Shown here piece after piece: positions 1 to 9,800 of a stretch of 64,000 nucleotides of DNA. Every line of letters starts with the position of its first letter. The stretch's first letter is position 1. This DNA is from Strix aluco (taxonomy: Eukaryota; Chordata; Aves; Strigiformes; Strigidae). The notes under the pieces were generated by a model. That model was not told where the DNA came from, did not search any database, and worked only from the letters and a program-made list of their open reading frames with translations. The stretch covers positions 67,472,003 to 67,536,002 of the forward strand of contig NC_133933.1 in assembly GCF_031877795.1 (NCBI RefSeq), in the 5' to 3' direction. The translations under genes were made by a program, and so were the position numbers.

Positions 1-2935
1 GGACACGGCCATTTGAGAGGTGGTGTTTGGGAGTCAGGTGCTTAATGGTGTAAAGTCCAGTTACTCTATGGACAATTTATTACTGATATATCAGAGTATT
101 GGAAATGTTTCATCAAGCGCATTTTCAAATCTAGTTGATCTTTTGTAATGAGTGAAATTCCACAAAGAGGTTATGCAAACAGGAAGCAGTTCTTATCAGT
201 GGCCCAGCTTTGTTTCAAAGACAGATTAAAAGAATTTTCATAGACATAAAGATCAAGAAGTGGATGAAAGGTTACAAGGAAGTCCTGAGAGAAGAACTAG
301 TTCACAAAACTTTTTTTTTCCACAGAAAAGCTCATAAATTCAGGTTTTGAAGATCCTTAGGAAGCAAAATAATACAGTGAGTAAATGTATTTGCACAGAT
401 TTCAAGGTAGAATAACAACTAAAGAAACGAAAGCTATTTTACAAGCAAAGAGAGAAGGGCCCAAAAAACAAAACTGCTGAACATGACTGTATTTCCTCCT
501 CAGCCTCTCGGCAGCTGAGTAAATTCAAGAAACATGAAGGACCACCAATCACATCTTATATGGTCTATCAGCCAGCTCTTTCCACCGGCTAACACCAAAC
601 AGACATATCCCACATGCAGCAGTAGATGGCAGCCATGTTCCATGCAAAAACTGAGAGCCCTCCGTTCTCAAAAATTCCCCAATTACACTGAGATATTCCC
701 TAACCCAACATGAATCAAAAAAATTAAAGTTGCTTAGTATGTAACTTTTAAGCTATATTTATGCTGCAGTCACTTCTCTGAGCTCAGCTCACAATCATGA
801 CCCTCGCTAGCATCAGAATAGGTAGTTGAGATGGTCACAGCAATATGTCTGCATCCAGTTCACCTTCTTTTCAGTCTGCTGAGCTCTGTTCTGTTAGAAA
901 CCCATGTCCGTCATTTCCTCAGCTTGCTGGCTGACAGCTAGCCTAGGTGTGAGCTGGGCTGGTAACCGTCACTGCTGTATACAAAAATCCTTACAAAACC
1001 CTCGCTGGTCAGCAGAAACAGTAATCAGGTAGGCTCAAGTCCCAAGTATTTAAAGAAGCTGTGAAGAGAGCTTTTCTACCGGAGAAAGTAGATTGTAAGC
1101 CATTCCCCCATGTGCAAGGACAGGTAGCTTAAAACACTGAAAATACTCAGGACTGCAGTAAACTTTTTTCAGTCTTTTAGTTACAGAACCATTCATTAGT
1201 CTTCGTGCCATTGAGATTTTCTTCTGCAACAGTGAATGCTTATTGACGAATAGAAATGTAGAGATGTTCTCAGCTGAAATTCCCATACAGTCATAAATGT
1301 GTAAGAGTTGAAGCTTAAAGAAAAGCATTTAGTATCCCAAGGTTCATGATAAGCTTGCAAAACTGGCAACAGTGGAAATAAATAAATGTAACCTAGGGGG
1401 TTGCAGGAATGAATGCAAAGGGAAAAGGCTCCCCTCATACGGGGAAAGTGAGGGTCATGGAAGTTGAAGGAAGAGGCAGTTAGCATGGAGACTTTTCTGA
1501 AAGTTTAAAAGAACAAAAGAAGTGAGAGGAGGGAAAACACACTGGAGCAGAGGAAGATTTAGACGAGGAGATTTAGACAGATGCGTGAGAGTTGTGGGGA
1601 AAAAGGGTATGAAGCAAGAACAGCGCCCATTCTTCACCATGCTCACAAGACAAGGGCTCCAAGGACAGTCCCGACTGATGAAATATCCCAGCATCCCCAA
1701 TGATGTATCTACATTGCTCTGTCCGTTTTTGCTGACTGCCATTTATGTGCACCATGCCATAATTTGGTAAGCAAATTCCTCGTGTTATTACTGTTCCATG
1801 ACCAGCTGCATCCCTACACAATGGCCACCGGCCTCTATTTACATGCCCCTTTGTACTTAAATGTTGCTTTAAATGTTCAGTGTAAACGCTTTCTAAAGAT
1901 TAGCAGCTGACTGCCTCATAATAAAATATCTCCCTCTGTTGAATGTAAAGGCTACTTCTGAGTGTCTACAGTGATATACTTAGTCTAACATTTTAGGACA
2001 GATTTTAGAAACAAGTTTTTTATGTCACTTTAATCATTTATACTGCTCTTAAGAGTTTTGGTCTAAAGCTTACAGAAATTACATTAGTTTATGTACTTTC
2101 AATGTCTCATTTGGATTTTTGTATCTGCAAATTTCTTTACATCCTTTTTCTTTTTTACAGCCATAATTGAATCTTACTGGACTTTACTCCTGCAAACTTC
2201 TTTGTCCTGCTTATCAGTGGCGAGTTTACATCTCTCCCTCTGTAGTTCTGTAGTTAACCAAGAGGGCCTTAAAGTATGGATGAAATTTATCATCCATTTT
2301 AAACCCAGTATCTGCAGCGATGTATTTTAGTCCATTCTATCAATTCCATCAGCACTATCATAGACAAAATTCAAAATGCAGATTAGCCTAGAATAATTTT
2401 CTCCCTCTACTGGATGCTGATGGCCATAATACATAAAAAATATAATTTTGACAGTTATGTTAAATGCACATATGTTTTAAATTTCATCTCTAAAATCAGG
2501 ATACACTGGAACTACCTTTTTTAGTCTTGGATCTTGGTTACACTAGTTTGCGTGGCTAAATCAAGCCTGTGGCATCTGTCATATGCTGTTTGTCACTCAT
2601 CAAAAATTGCATTTATATTTGCAACTAATAAAGTTGGCAAAGTCTTGGATGTTATATTATAATTATGGTTAAACCTAGAGACCAGTGATGTATAGCTGTA
2701 AAAACATATAATGGAGAGGGTCGTTATTTCAACAAATTTACAGCTAACTGCTTGTTACAAGTTCTTGTCGTTAAAAAAAACCAGAACCGGAACAGGGCAA
2801 TACTGAATCGTGATTATATGCAAACCATCTGGTGCTAAAGATGTTAATTTCACAGCCCTTGAGAAACAAGTGAACAAGGTAAGTGTACTTCTGATAACAA
2901 ATGGCGTTTTATCTTGGTTTTTAAAGAATCCTTAG

Positions 2936-2976
2936 AATCAAACATTCTAATCAAACAATCCTAATCAAACATTAAA
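2936..2976. repeat. Three-copy 13-14 bp tandem repeat
   Basis: Consecutive copies AATCAAACATTCT, AATCAAACAATCCT and AATCAAACATTAAA: a small minisatellite with the core AATCAAACA. Confidence 0.8.
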
Positions 2977-3099
2977 ACACAAGAGCTCTTAAATGTCTGA
3001 TCCCTCACTTCAGAGAGCTAACAGATTAAAAGATATGCTTTTACTTTATAAAAACGTGGGCAATTTGTGTTTGTTCTTTCAGATTCAACAGCATTTTGA

Positions 3100-3121
3100 T
3101 TTTTTTTTTTTTTTTTTTTTT
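3100..3121. repeat. Poly-T tract (T22)
   Basis: Uninterrupted T run. It could be the reversed tail of an old retroelement, but no element body is recognisable beside it. Confidence 0.9.
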
Positions 3122-4697
3122 GCCAGTTTAGGGCCCAACCTCGCTCCCAGCCAAATCAACAGCAAAACTAACTTGAATTTGGAATAGACTCGGTGCTAAT
3201 AATGAAGCAAGCCTCACAAGTCAGTAATGCTAAGTGGAATAGCATGCTTCTTCCGTCTCCTTTCAGTCTGAGACTTCCTTCTGCATTTGACAAACACGGG
3301 CTGTTCTCGAGAACAACAGAGACATATTGTTCTTGCTTCCTGTAAGGTGATGCAACTGCAATGCTGAATGGATTAACACTGATTCTGCATTTTGTGGAAG
3401 ACGACATTTTTTGGAAAAACACTGATTGCTGTGGAGACTGTAGCAAGAAACAATAACCTACTGTATCTGGCAGATTAGCAAATATTAACTTCTCCCTGTA
3501 AATTAGTCTTTAGTTTGCTCATCATCTTCTCACCCCATTTACCCATTTCTTATCAGCAGAAGCAAATGCCAGGCATATCTCATCGAAAAAGGGGACTGCT
3601 TAACGCAAAAGCAAACAGACCTACTGAAGGTACTGTAGTGACTAATTTTTCTAATTATTCCAGAATTGATCCTCTGTCTATAGAAGTAATGGAAAACAAT
3701 GGTAGAGGAGCAGGCTTCATGCCAAGAAGTTGATTAGTCTTAGCAAGATCAGTTTTAACAGAATGGACCTATTGATATAACATATAAACATAACTATAAA
3801 TACATAGAGTACTATTTTTCCTTCTTTTCTCCTGCACCTATTTAATAAAAACCCCTAATTAAAAAAAAATCGGATAAATCATCCAATTTCACAGTATCTC
3901 TGTTCAAAAACAGACTGCAGAAGTCTCAACGGCATTTTCTTTTCAAAGCAATTTTGAATTTCTCAGAGGCTCACTCTTGGCCTGCAGACAATGTGAAATT
4001 CTGGGGTGTTCTTCCTTCATATTCTGTATTATTTCAAATGTCGAAGGATCTTTTCCTCTTCCTTGACTGGGTGGCCTACCATACATACAAAGTTAGCACA
4101 GCTTTTGGCTGTATCATATATTAACTAACATATGTATTAGTTATTCCAAGTAGTTTCCTTTTCCATGAAGAAATAGTTTTGCTAATTATCAAGCATTTGA
4201 GTGTTCTTGATGGGTAAATACAACAAACCGACACATTTAATCAACAAACAGGGGTAGTTCTCCCATTTCCAGGCACAGCGCTTGAACAGCATGAGGCTGA
4301 TACCGCTGAAAGCTGCCACAAAACCTTCAGTGAACTTGAAGCCCTTTGGGAACACTGAGGGAGGGAAGTTTAGGTGGAAATACGAGCAGAAGACAAGGGC
4401 TAATGATTACTAAATCCTGACGCTGCTCTCAACTCGGTGCAGACACCCAGAGCACTTACTCCTGACGAGCTAGTTAGGACACGCGTATCGTTTAAAAAAA
4501 AATTTTAAAAAGTCAGTAAATGGTAGGAATCCCATTAAGAGGACCGGGTTTAACGCCGAGCCGTGACATACGGCCCAGCTTCGTGCAACGGCAGCCTCAT
4601 CCAGATGAAGCAAAAGCCTGTTTGAAGACTCGTTGGGCGAGGGGGGAGGCGCAGCCTGACCCCACCGGCCTGAAGCGCGGCCGTGGGCTCGTTTTAC

Positions 4698-4733
4698 GGG
4701 GGGGGAGGGGGGGGGGGGGGGGGGGGGGGGGGG
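4698..4733 (+). repeat. Poly-G tract upstream of exon 1
   Basis: G run with a single A at 4706, so G8-A-G27. It lies about 640 bases before the start codon, within or just before the promoter. It could form G-quadruplexes; its exact length in an assembly is unreliable. Confidence 0.95.
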
Positions 4734-5147
4734 AGAATGATAGTAAAAAACCGCTTGGCGAGAGCTCCGGCTCCTCCCAGGGCGCCAGGCTGAAAAGCCC
4801 CGTGGGGAAGCGGCGTGGCTCACCTCGCCGAGAGCTCCCGCCCGGGACGCGGGGAGGCCCGGAGCGCTGCGGGGGGCGGGGTGCGTGTGTGTGTTATTTC
4901 TGCCCGGAGGCGGGGCCGGGGGGAGGCGCCCGGTGCCGGGGCCGCCTCAGCCCGCGGCTCCGCAGCTGTCGCTCGGCTACAGCCGGGGCGCCCGAGAGCG
5001 ATCCCACAAGTGGTTCCTGCCCACGGCCGAGCAACTTCGTCCGGGAGGAGCGAGGTCCCGGGGGCGGCGGGGGAAGGAGACCGGGCTGCCGGCGGTGGGC
5101 GCGCCGGGTAACCCCCGCGGGTGCGGGGGAGAAGGGAGCGGCGCGTC

Positions 5148-5213
5148 ATGGTGCCGGCGGCAGACACCGAAGGAGGCTGCGCTCGTCTGCCCGCCTCCGG
5201 CAGCCCTCGCTAG
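5148..5213 (+). promoter_or_regulatory. Upstream ORF 1 in the MAP3K5 5' leader (21 codons)
   Basis: ATG at 5148 with G at -3 and G at +4, a strong start context, followed by 21 codons and TAG at 5211-5213. It ends 163 bases before the MAP3K5 ATG. If the transcript starts upstream of 5148, ribosomes should often initiate here and lower main-ORF translation. Its inclusion in the mRNA is not proven. Confidence 0.5.
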
Positions 5214-5302
5214 CGCCCGAGGGGGAGCCCCCTGCTTCAGCCCAGCCGCCTCTCCTCCCCTCCCGCAGCTCGGCGGGGCCGCTCCGGGCCGGGCCGGGCG
5301 GT

Positions 5303-5317
5303 ATGGCAGCCGCCTGA
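5303..5317 (+). promoter_or_regulatory. Upstream ORF 2, minimal (MAAA-stop)
   Basis: ATG at 5303 with G at -3 and G at +4, then only three Ala codons and TGA at 5315-5317. It ends 59 bases before the MAP3K5 ATG, in a stronger start context than the main start (A at +4). Such minimal uORFs can permit reinitiation. Confidence 0.5.
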
Positions 5318-5376
5318 CCCCGGCCAGCGCACCAGAGCCTGGGGCGCGCCGCGGCGGCGGCCGCTCCTCCGCCGGG

Positions 5377-5779
5377 ATGAGCGACAGCAGCGAGGGGATC
5401 ATCAGCCTGGCGGTGCCCGGGCCTGCCGGCGGCGGCCCCCCTGGCGAGGAGCCGCCGGGCAGGCGGGCGCAAGGGGCCGAGGCGGGCGCCCGCAGCCTCC
5501 TGCCCGACTTGGCCGCGCCGCCGCCCGGCACCCTCTGGGCTGAGGACGGCGCCGCCGCCTGCCCGGGCATCGCGGCGCGGGCCAAGGGTGGCGGCCGGCG
5601 AACCGCCGTCACCTACGTGATCAACGAGGCGAGCCAGGGGCCGGTGCTGGCGGCGGAGAGCGGCGCCTTGCAGAGCCTGCGGGAGGCCTGCGAGGTGGTG
5701 GGGGCCGCGCTGGAGACCCTGCACTTCGGCAAGCTGGACTTCGGCGAGACGGCGGTGCTGGACCGCTTCTACAACGCAG
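5377..5779 (+). CDS. MAP3K5: MAP3K5 exon 1 (N-terminus, start codon)
   Basis: Encodes residues 1-134 plus the first base of Asp135. The start at 5377 was chosen because MSDSSEGI aligns with the known ASK1 N-terminus; -3 is G and +4 is A, an adequate start context. Residues about 12-74 are a low-complexity Gly/Pro/Ala-rich segment typical of this N-terminus. From residue 75 the sequence enters the conserved thioredoxin-binding domain (RRTAVTYVINEASQG, then LREACEVVGA with Cys105, then LETLHFGKLDFGET). It ends at AACGCAG followed by donor GTGAGA (phase 1). The same frame is open upstream to an ATG at 4885, so a longer N-terminus is formally possible but has no family support. The exon lies in a CpG island. 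Confidence 0.93.
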
Positions 5780-5990
5780 GTGAGAGCGACCTGCCGGGGC
5801 GGGAGCCGCTCGGCTCCGCTCGGGCTTGCCGGCCCCTGCCTGGCCCGGGAGCAGGCGCGGCCCGCCCGCCGCTGCGGGGTCGGCTCCGGCCGCGGAGCCC
5901 CGCGGGGGCCGAGCCCCGGTGGGACCCCTGGGGCGGCCGCGGCGCTTACGCGGAGAGACAGAGGCAGAAGCGCGGCAGAGCCTGGTTTTG

Positions 5991-6055
5991 CCCCCCCCCC
6001 CCCCCCCCCCCCCCGCCCTTCCCCCCCCCGATCTTCCCCCCCCCCCCCCCCCCCC
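5991..6055 (+). repeat. Poly-C tracts at start of intron 1
   Basis: C24 at 5991-6014, then shorter C runs, C9 at 6021-6029 and C20 at 6036-6055, interrupted by G, TT and GATCTT. The first run starts 211 bases after the exon 1 donor. The template strand is correspondingly G-rich. Length is subject to sequencing error. Confidence 0.95.
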
Positions 6056-6840
6056 GATGTGTTTTGGAGCAGAAACTCCGCGGCGAGCGCGCTGGGAATC
6101 GGCGCTGCGACTTCCAGCCGTGGGTTGACCGCGGCCGGGCTGTTTGTTTTCTCGCCGTCTCCCAACAGAGTGCGGGGACGCGAGTTTTTCCTGACGCGCT
6201 GAGCTCTGGCTGAAACGGGCGGGAGCTGCGAGGCCGAGGGAGCTTTGAAAAGCAGCTTGGGCACCCGCCGTGCAGCTCGACAGTTTCTTTGTGCTGACAC
6301 GGTGTCTGGGATGCGCCGACTGTTCGTGCTGGGAAGTTTGTGCTTCTGGTACTGGTTGCATCAAACACTGATGATGGATGGGCTTGAACAAAGAGCTCCC
6401 GCACCCATCCGGTTACTTGGCGAGGATACCCTGTTCTGCATCCTCTCACCCCAGTTTGCCAGCTTTCCTAGTGATAAAACTGGAACACCTTCACTTGAAG
6501 GTATGGTGACCCGTGGTTGTGTGTTTTGATGTACTTGACTCTATTTTTAAAAATAATAACAAAAAAATTCTACCTTTTTAAAATTTTATTGACAGATATG
6601 TAGCGTGAATGTAGAATAAAAAAAGCCCACTTACTAGATTTGTAAAGACTTCATACAGCTAAAAGTATAGTACTGAATTAGTGTGGTTTTGCCCTAAAAA
6701 ATCAGAACCAGGAAATTGACCTACAGTTTTAAGCTTATTGTGTAGTATGGGTTTTGTGTGTCTGAAATACATGCAAAAAATAATCATATAAAAGTTTGGC
6801 TGATATTGTAGTTTCTCCCTCCCCTGGGGAGGGATGAAGA

Positions 6841-6897
6841 GAAAGAAAAAAAACCCAAACACCAAAACCAACCAAAAAAAAGAAAACCCCCAAAACC
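6841..6897. repeat. A/C-rich low-complexity tract
   Basis: A-rich stretch with repeated AACCAAAA/ACCAAAC units. It resembles tracts at 56594-56629 and 63403-63454. Confidence 0.75.
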
Positions 6898-9800
6898 GGT
6901 GGTGGTATTGTAGTCAGTTTCCACAAGACTCTCTCCAGCATGGACGCGCATATGTGTGTCATCTCTTTGAAACTCCGCAAGCTTTGCTTCATGGACCGGT
7001 GCTTTCATTTGAGTGAGGTGGGTGACTCCGCAGTGTGCAGTGGCAGCTTACTCCTTGTACCTCTCACAGAGCTGTGCCGCCAGAAGTCAGAGGAGCTGTC
7101 CTCGCAGGTGGAAATAGGAAGGCCATAGAGCTTCATTCTAGGTCCTATACTCTCCACATACAGATAAGAGAGACTTCAGATTTCAAGCACCCTGACACCT
7201 CTTGGTTCCAGGGCAGGTGAAACCTGAGAGTCCTGTTTGGTTCTGTTGTGGAAGCTGTTGTGTAGTGAGGCTCACGGAATTGAATTATCCTTGATGTTTT
7301 TACGTTGGTTAGTTTTTAGACTCTGAGCTGTGTAATAGGCAGGGTCTTGGTAGTTCACGGAGGCTTTTCTTGTAATGGGAGACTTGACTTGAAGTGGGCC
7401 CCTTTTAATTCTGGCAGTAGGCGTCTGGCATATAGTGCTACATAACTGCACACTTATGTAATATAATTTGCTTATTTCAGCGGCTTTTGAGCAAACCGTG
7501 TAAATGTGAAAGCATTACTTTTTCTTTCAGTACTGTTTGGCCGTGGGAATTTAATCAAAGTATTGTAAAACAGGCAAAATACTTTGCCATTCTGCTTTAG
7601 TAGCAAAGCCCATAAACGTCTTAAGAACTGGGAGAGGTCATCACATCCAGCTCCTGGACTGATGAGAGCTGGACGTAGCAGTTTGTCTGCTCCACATATA
7701 CTCTGTACTGTCTGAGCTGATGAGTCATAAACCAGCTGCGATCCCAAAACTGTTGCACTGCTGACTCTAAGGCTGGATTTAGGTCTAGATGGATCGGTGA
7801 GGTTTTCATACTTATTTCGTTATTCCTGTTGCATTTTATTCTCTTGATATATATTTTCAAGAACTAGTTGTTCTCCAGAAACTTTAAACTGGTGAAAAAA
7901 TGTCTCTCAGGTTAGGAACTGAACAGCATTAAAGAGTAGAAGCTGTGGAAGCTGAAGAATGCAAATGGGGAGCAGGGTAGGGAACAAAACCAAGAACAGT
8001 CATGGAGGGTGTAACTATTGCACAGATATTTTTTTTTTTTTTAACTGCTTTGACAGGGTGGTGGGGCGGAGCATTTGTAGGTGACCTAAACTTCCCTATT
8101 CCTCTTTTTGTCCTCTTTCTTGCTGTGTGCTTTCAGTGATCAAAGATGGTATTGGTAATATTGATAAAGAATGTCTGCACACTATGTTATTTTAAAAAAA
8201 TGTATGAAAATAGTACAGCATGACTAAATGTCAGATAAGAGTTTAGCAGTAAAAGTACTTTCAAATTAAGTAATAGTTAATTGGTTTTATTCAAGGTATC
8301 AAGTCTTACTGGACTCATTGTAAAGGCCAGCTACGTTACAAGAGTAGGGAATGATGTGATTTCATGAAAGTTTGGAAGATCAAGCTTATAACTGAAAGAA
8401 ATAATACAATAAACCTCTCAACTTTTGTAATGCTTACAAATCAGCTGTGATTGGGGAGGGAGGTCTACAGTATAACATATCTGTCCATCATCAAGCCTTC
8501 CCTTTTTAGTATTTTGCTTCTGCTTTGTATAACATAGTCTGAACTCTTGGTGATCTCTGATGAAGGTTCACTTTATGCCTTTCACAGCTTCAAAGAGAAC
8601 TTCAAGGAGTGTTAAATGAAGTCTAATCTCAGATGTAAATACTCATCATCCGCTCTAAATGTAGATTAGCCTACTAATAATCTTCTTCTGCCAGCTTCAG
8701 TCAGCTGATGGTCTTTAAATGCTGAGACATAATTAGCAGTGCATATGATTAGTGAGTAGGTCTCAGTATGTGTAACTGAACCATTCAAGCACCAAGTATT
8801 AAGAATCTTATTCTAGCATTTCTGCTTGCATGGTTTCAATTCTGCTTGGTTTCAGGAAAAAAAAAATTGCTTCTTGAGAAGCAAGTGTCAAATCAGCCCT
8901 ATAAAACTGTTGGAAAAGTGTCCGACAAAAATATTTATTACATTTTCCTCCACTAAAAGAGATAGTAAGGTGAGGAAAGGAAAGTAGTTCAATTTCTTGT
9001 GAAACTTGATGTATCTGGGTTTGATCAGCTGTGTCAAGGGCTTTTTTCCTTCATGAAGAGGATACTTAGAGGTTTTTCTTTTTTCTTTCCTCCAGTTATA
9101 TTAAGCTGCTGCAGGTGTATTGCAGGTCTCTTAAATTCATCTTAATTTCTAAACAGTTCAGGAATGTTTAAAGAGTCAGGCAATTAAAGACACGCCAGGG
9201 AAACCTTTCTACAGTGCAGTAGGTAGTAATGGTGTTTTAAAAGTTACTATAACCATTGATACTTGTAATTGTATTTTCTCCACATTATAATGACCAGATC
9301 TGCATATCTTGTTGATTTATTTTTTTAATTGCTCAGTTCCTTTTGGAAACTGAGCCATAAATGAGCATAGAGTACTTAGAGTTTGTTTGAATTAGGTAAG
9401 CATTCTTTTTTTTTGTTTCCCATCTCTTTTAGGCAATTGAAATTAGGATGATTTACTTTGTTTGCAGACCTTTACACAGTCATTTTGTATTACACAAATG
9501 CATCAAGGACTAGCTGAACATAGTGTTTTAGAAAAAGAAAAAAGGTAAAAGTACAGTAAAAGGGAAAAATAGCATGAATCGGTAATCTGGGTCAGCTCTT
9601 CAAGGGAGGGACATGCTCTAAATCAAGGTAATCACACAAGCTTTTAGAATTAGGCAGGATTTTGTTGATTAAAGAAATGTCTCATTTGACTTGTAATCTG
9701 GCATTTACTTTTTAAATTGTGTTGATTTTAAAGGGCAGGGTAAGTTAGGGGTGAGTGTTCGGTTGACTAGCAAGACAAGTAGAGCACAAGTGTCAAAACC

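Larger units (their letters stand above)
1..4549. other. Upstream intergenic DNA, no gene supported
   Basis: AT-rich, with scattered short open frames that show no protein-family resemblance. In human the divergent neighbour of MAP3K5 is PEX7, but no PEX7 exon was recognised here. Contents seen: a three-copy tandem repeat at 2936-2976 and a poly-T run at 3100-3121. Enhancers may be present but cannot be read from sequence alone. Confidence 0.6.
4550..6240 (+). promoter_or_regulatory. MAP3K5: CpG island with MAP3K5 promoter and 5' leader
   Basis: Base composition switches abruptly from AT-rich to very GC- and CpG-rich at about 4550-4620 and returns to AT-rich after about 6240. Exon 1 lies inside. 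Sp1-type GC boxes are visible, for example GGGGCGGGG at 4873-4881 and GAGGCGGGGC at 4907-4916. I see no convincing TATA box, so a dispersed CpG-island promoter is likely. The transcription start cannot be fixed from sequence; somewhere between about 4750 and 5300 is an inference. Confidence 0.8.

Noticed and set aside
1..4549. PEX7, the divergent neighbour of MAP3K5 in human
   Set aside because: No PEX7 exon or second CpG island was recognised; it may lie further left, outside the window.
4520..5317. Sense open frame of 265 codons upstream of exon 1
   Set aside because: Includes poly-Gly from the poly-G tract and is low complexity; explained by GC content. Its last codons overlap uORF 2, which is reported separately.
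5146..6300. Long antisense open frame (384 codons) across the CpG island
   Set aside because: Shadow of GC-rich sequence with few stop codons; the product is low-complexity Ala/Gly/Pro/Arg and has no family resemblance, while the + strand is a clear ASK1 exon.
7621..7670. CR1 piece (GGTCATCACATCCAGCTCC)
   Set aside because: A short similarity only; no CR1 terminus or further blocks beside it.
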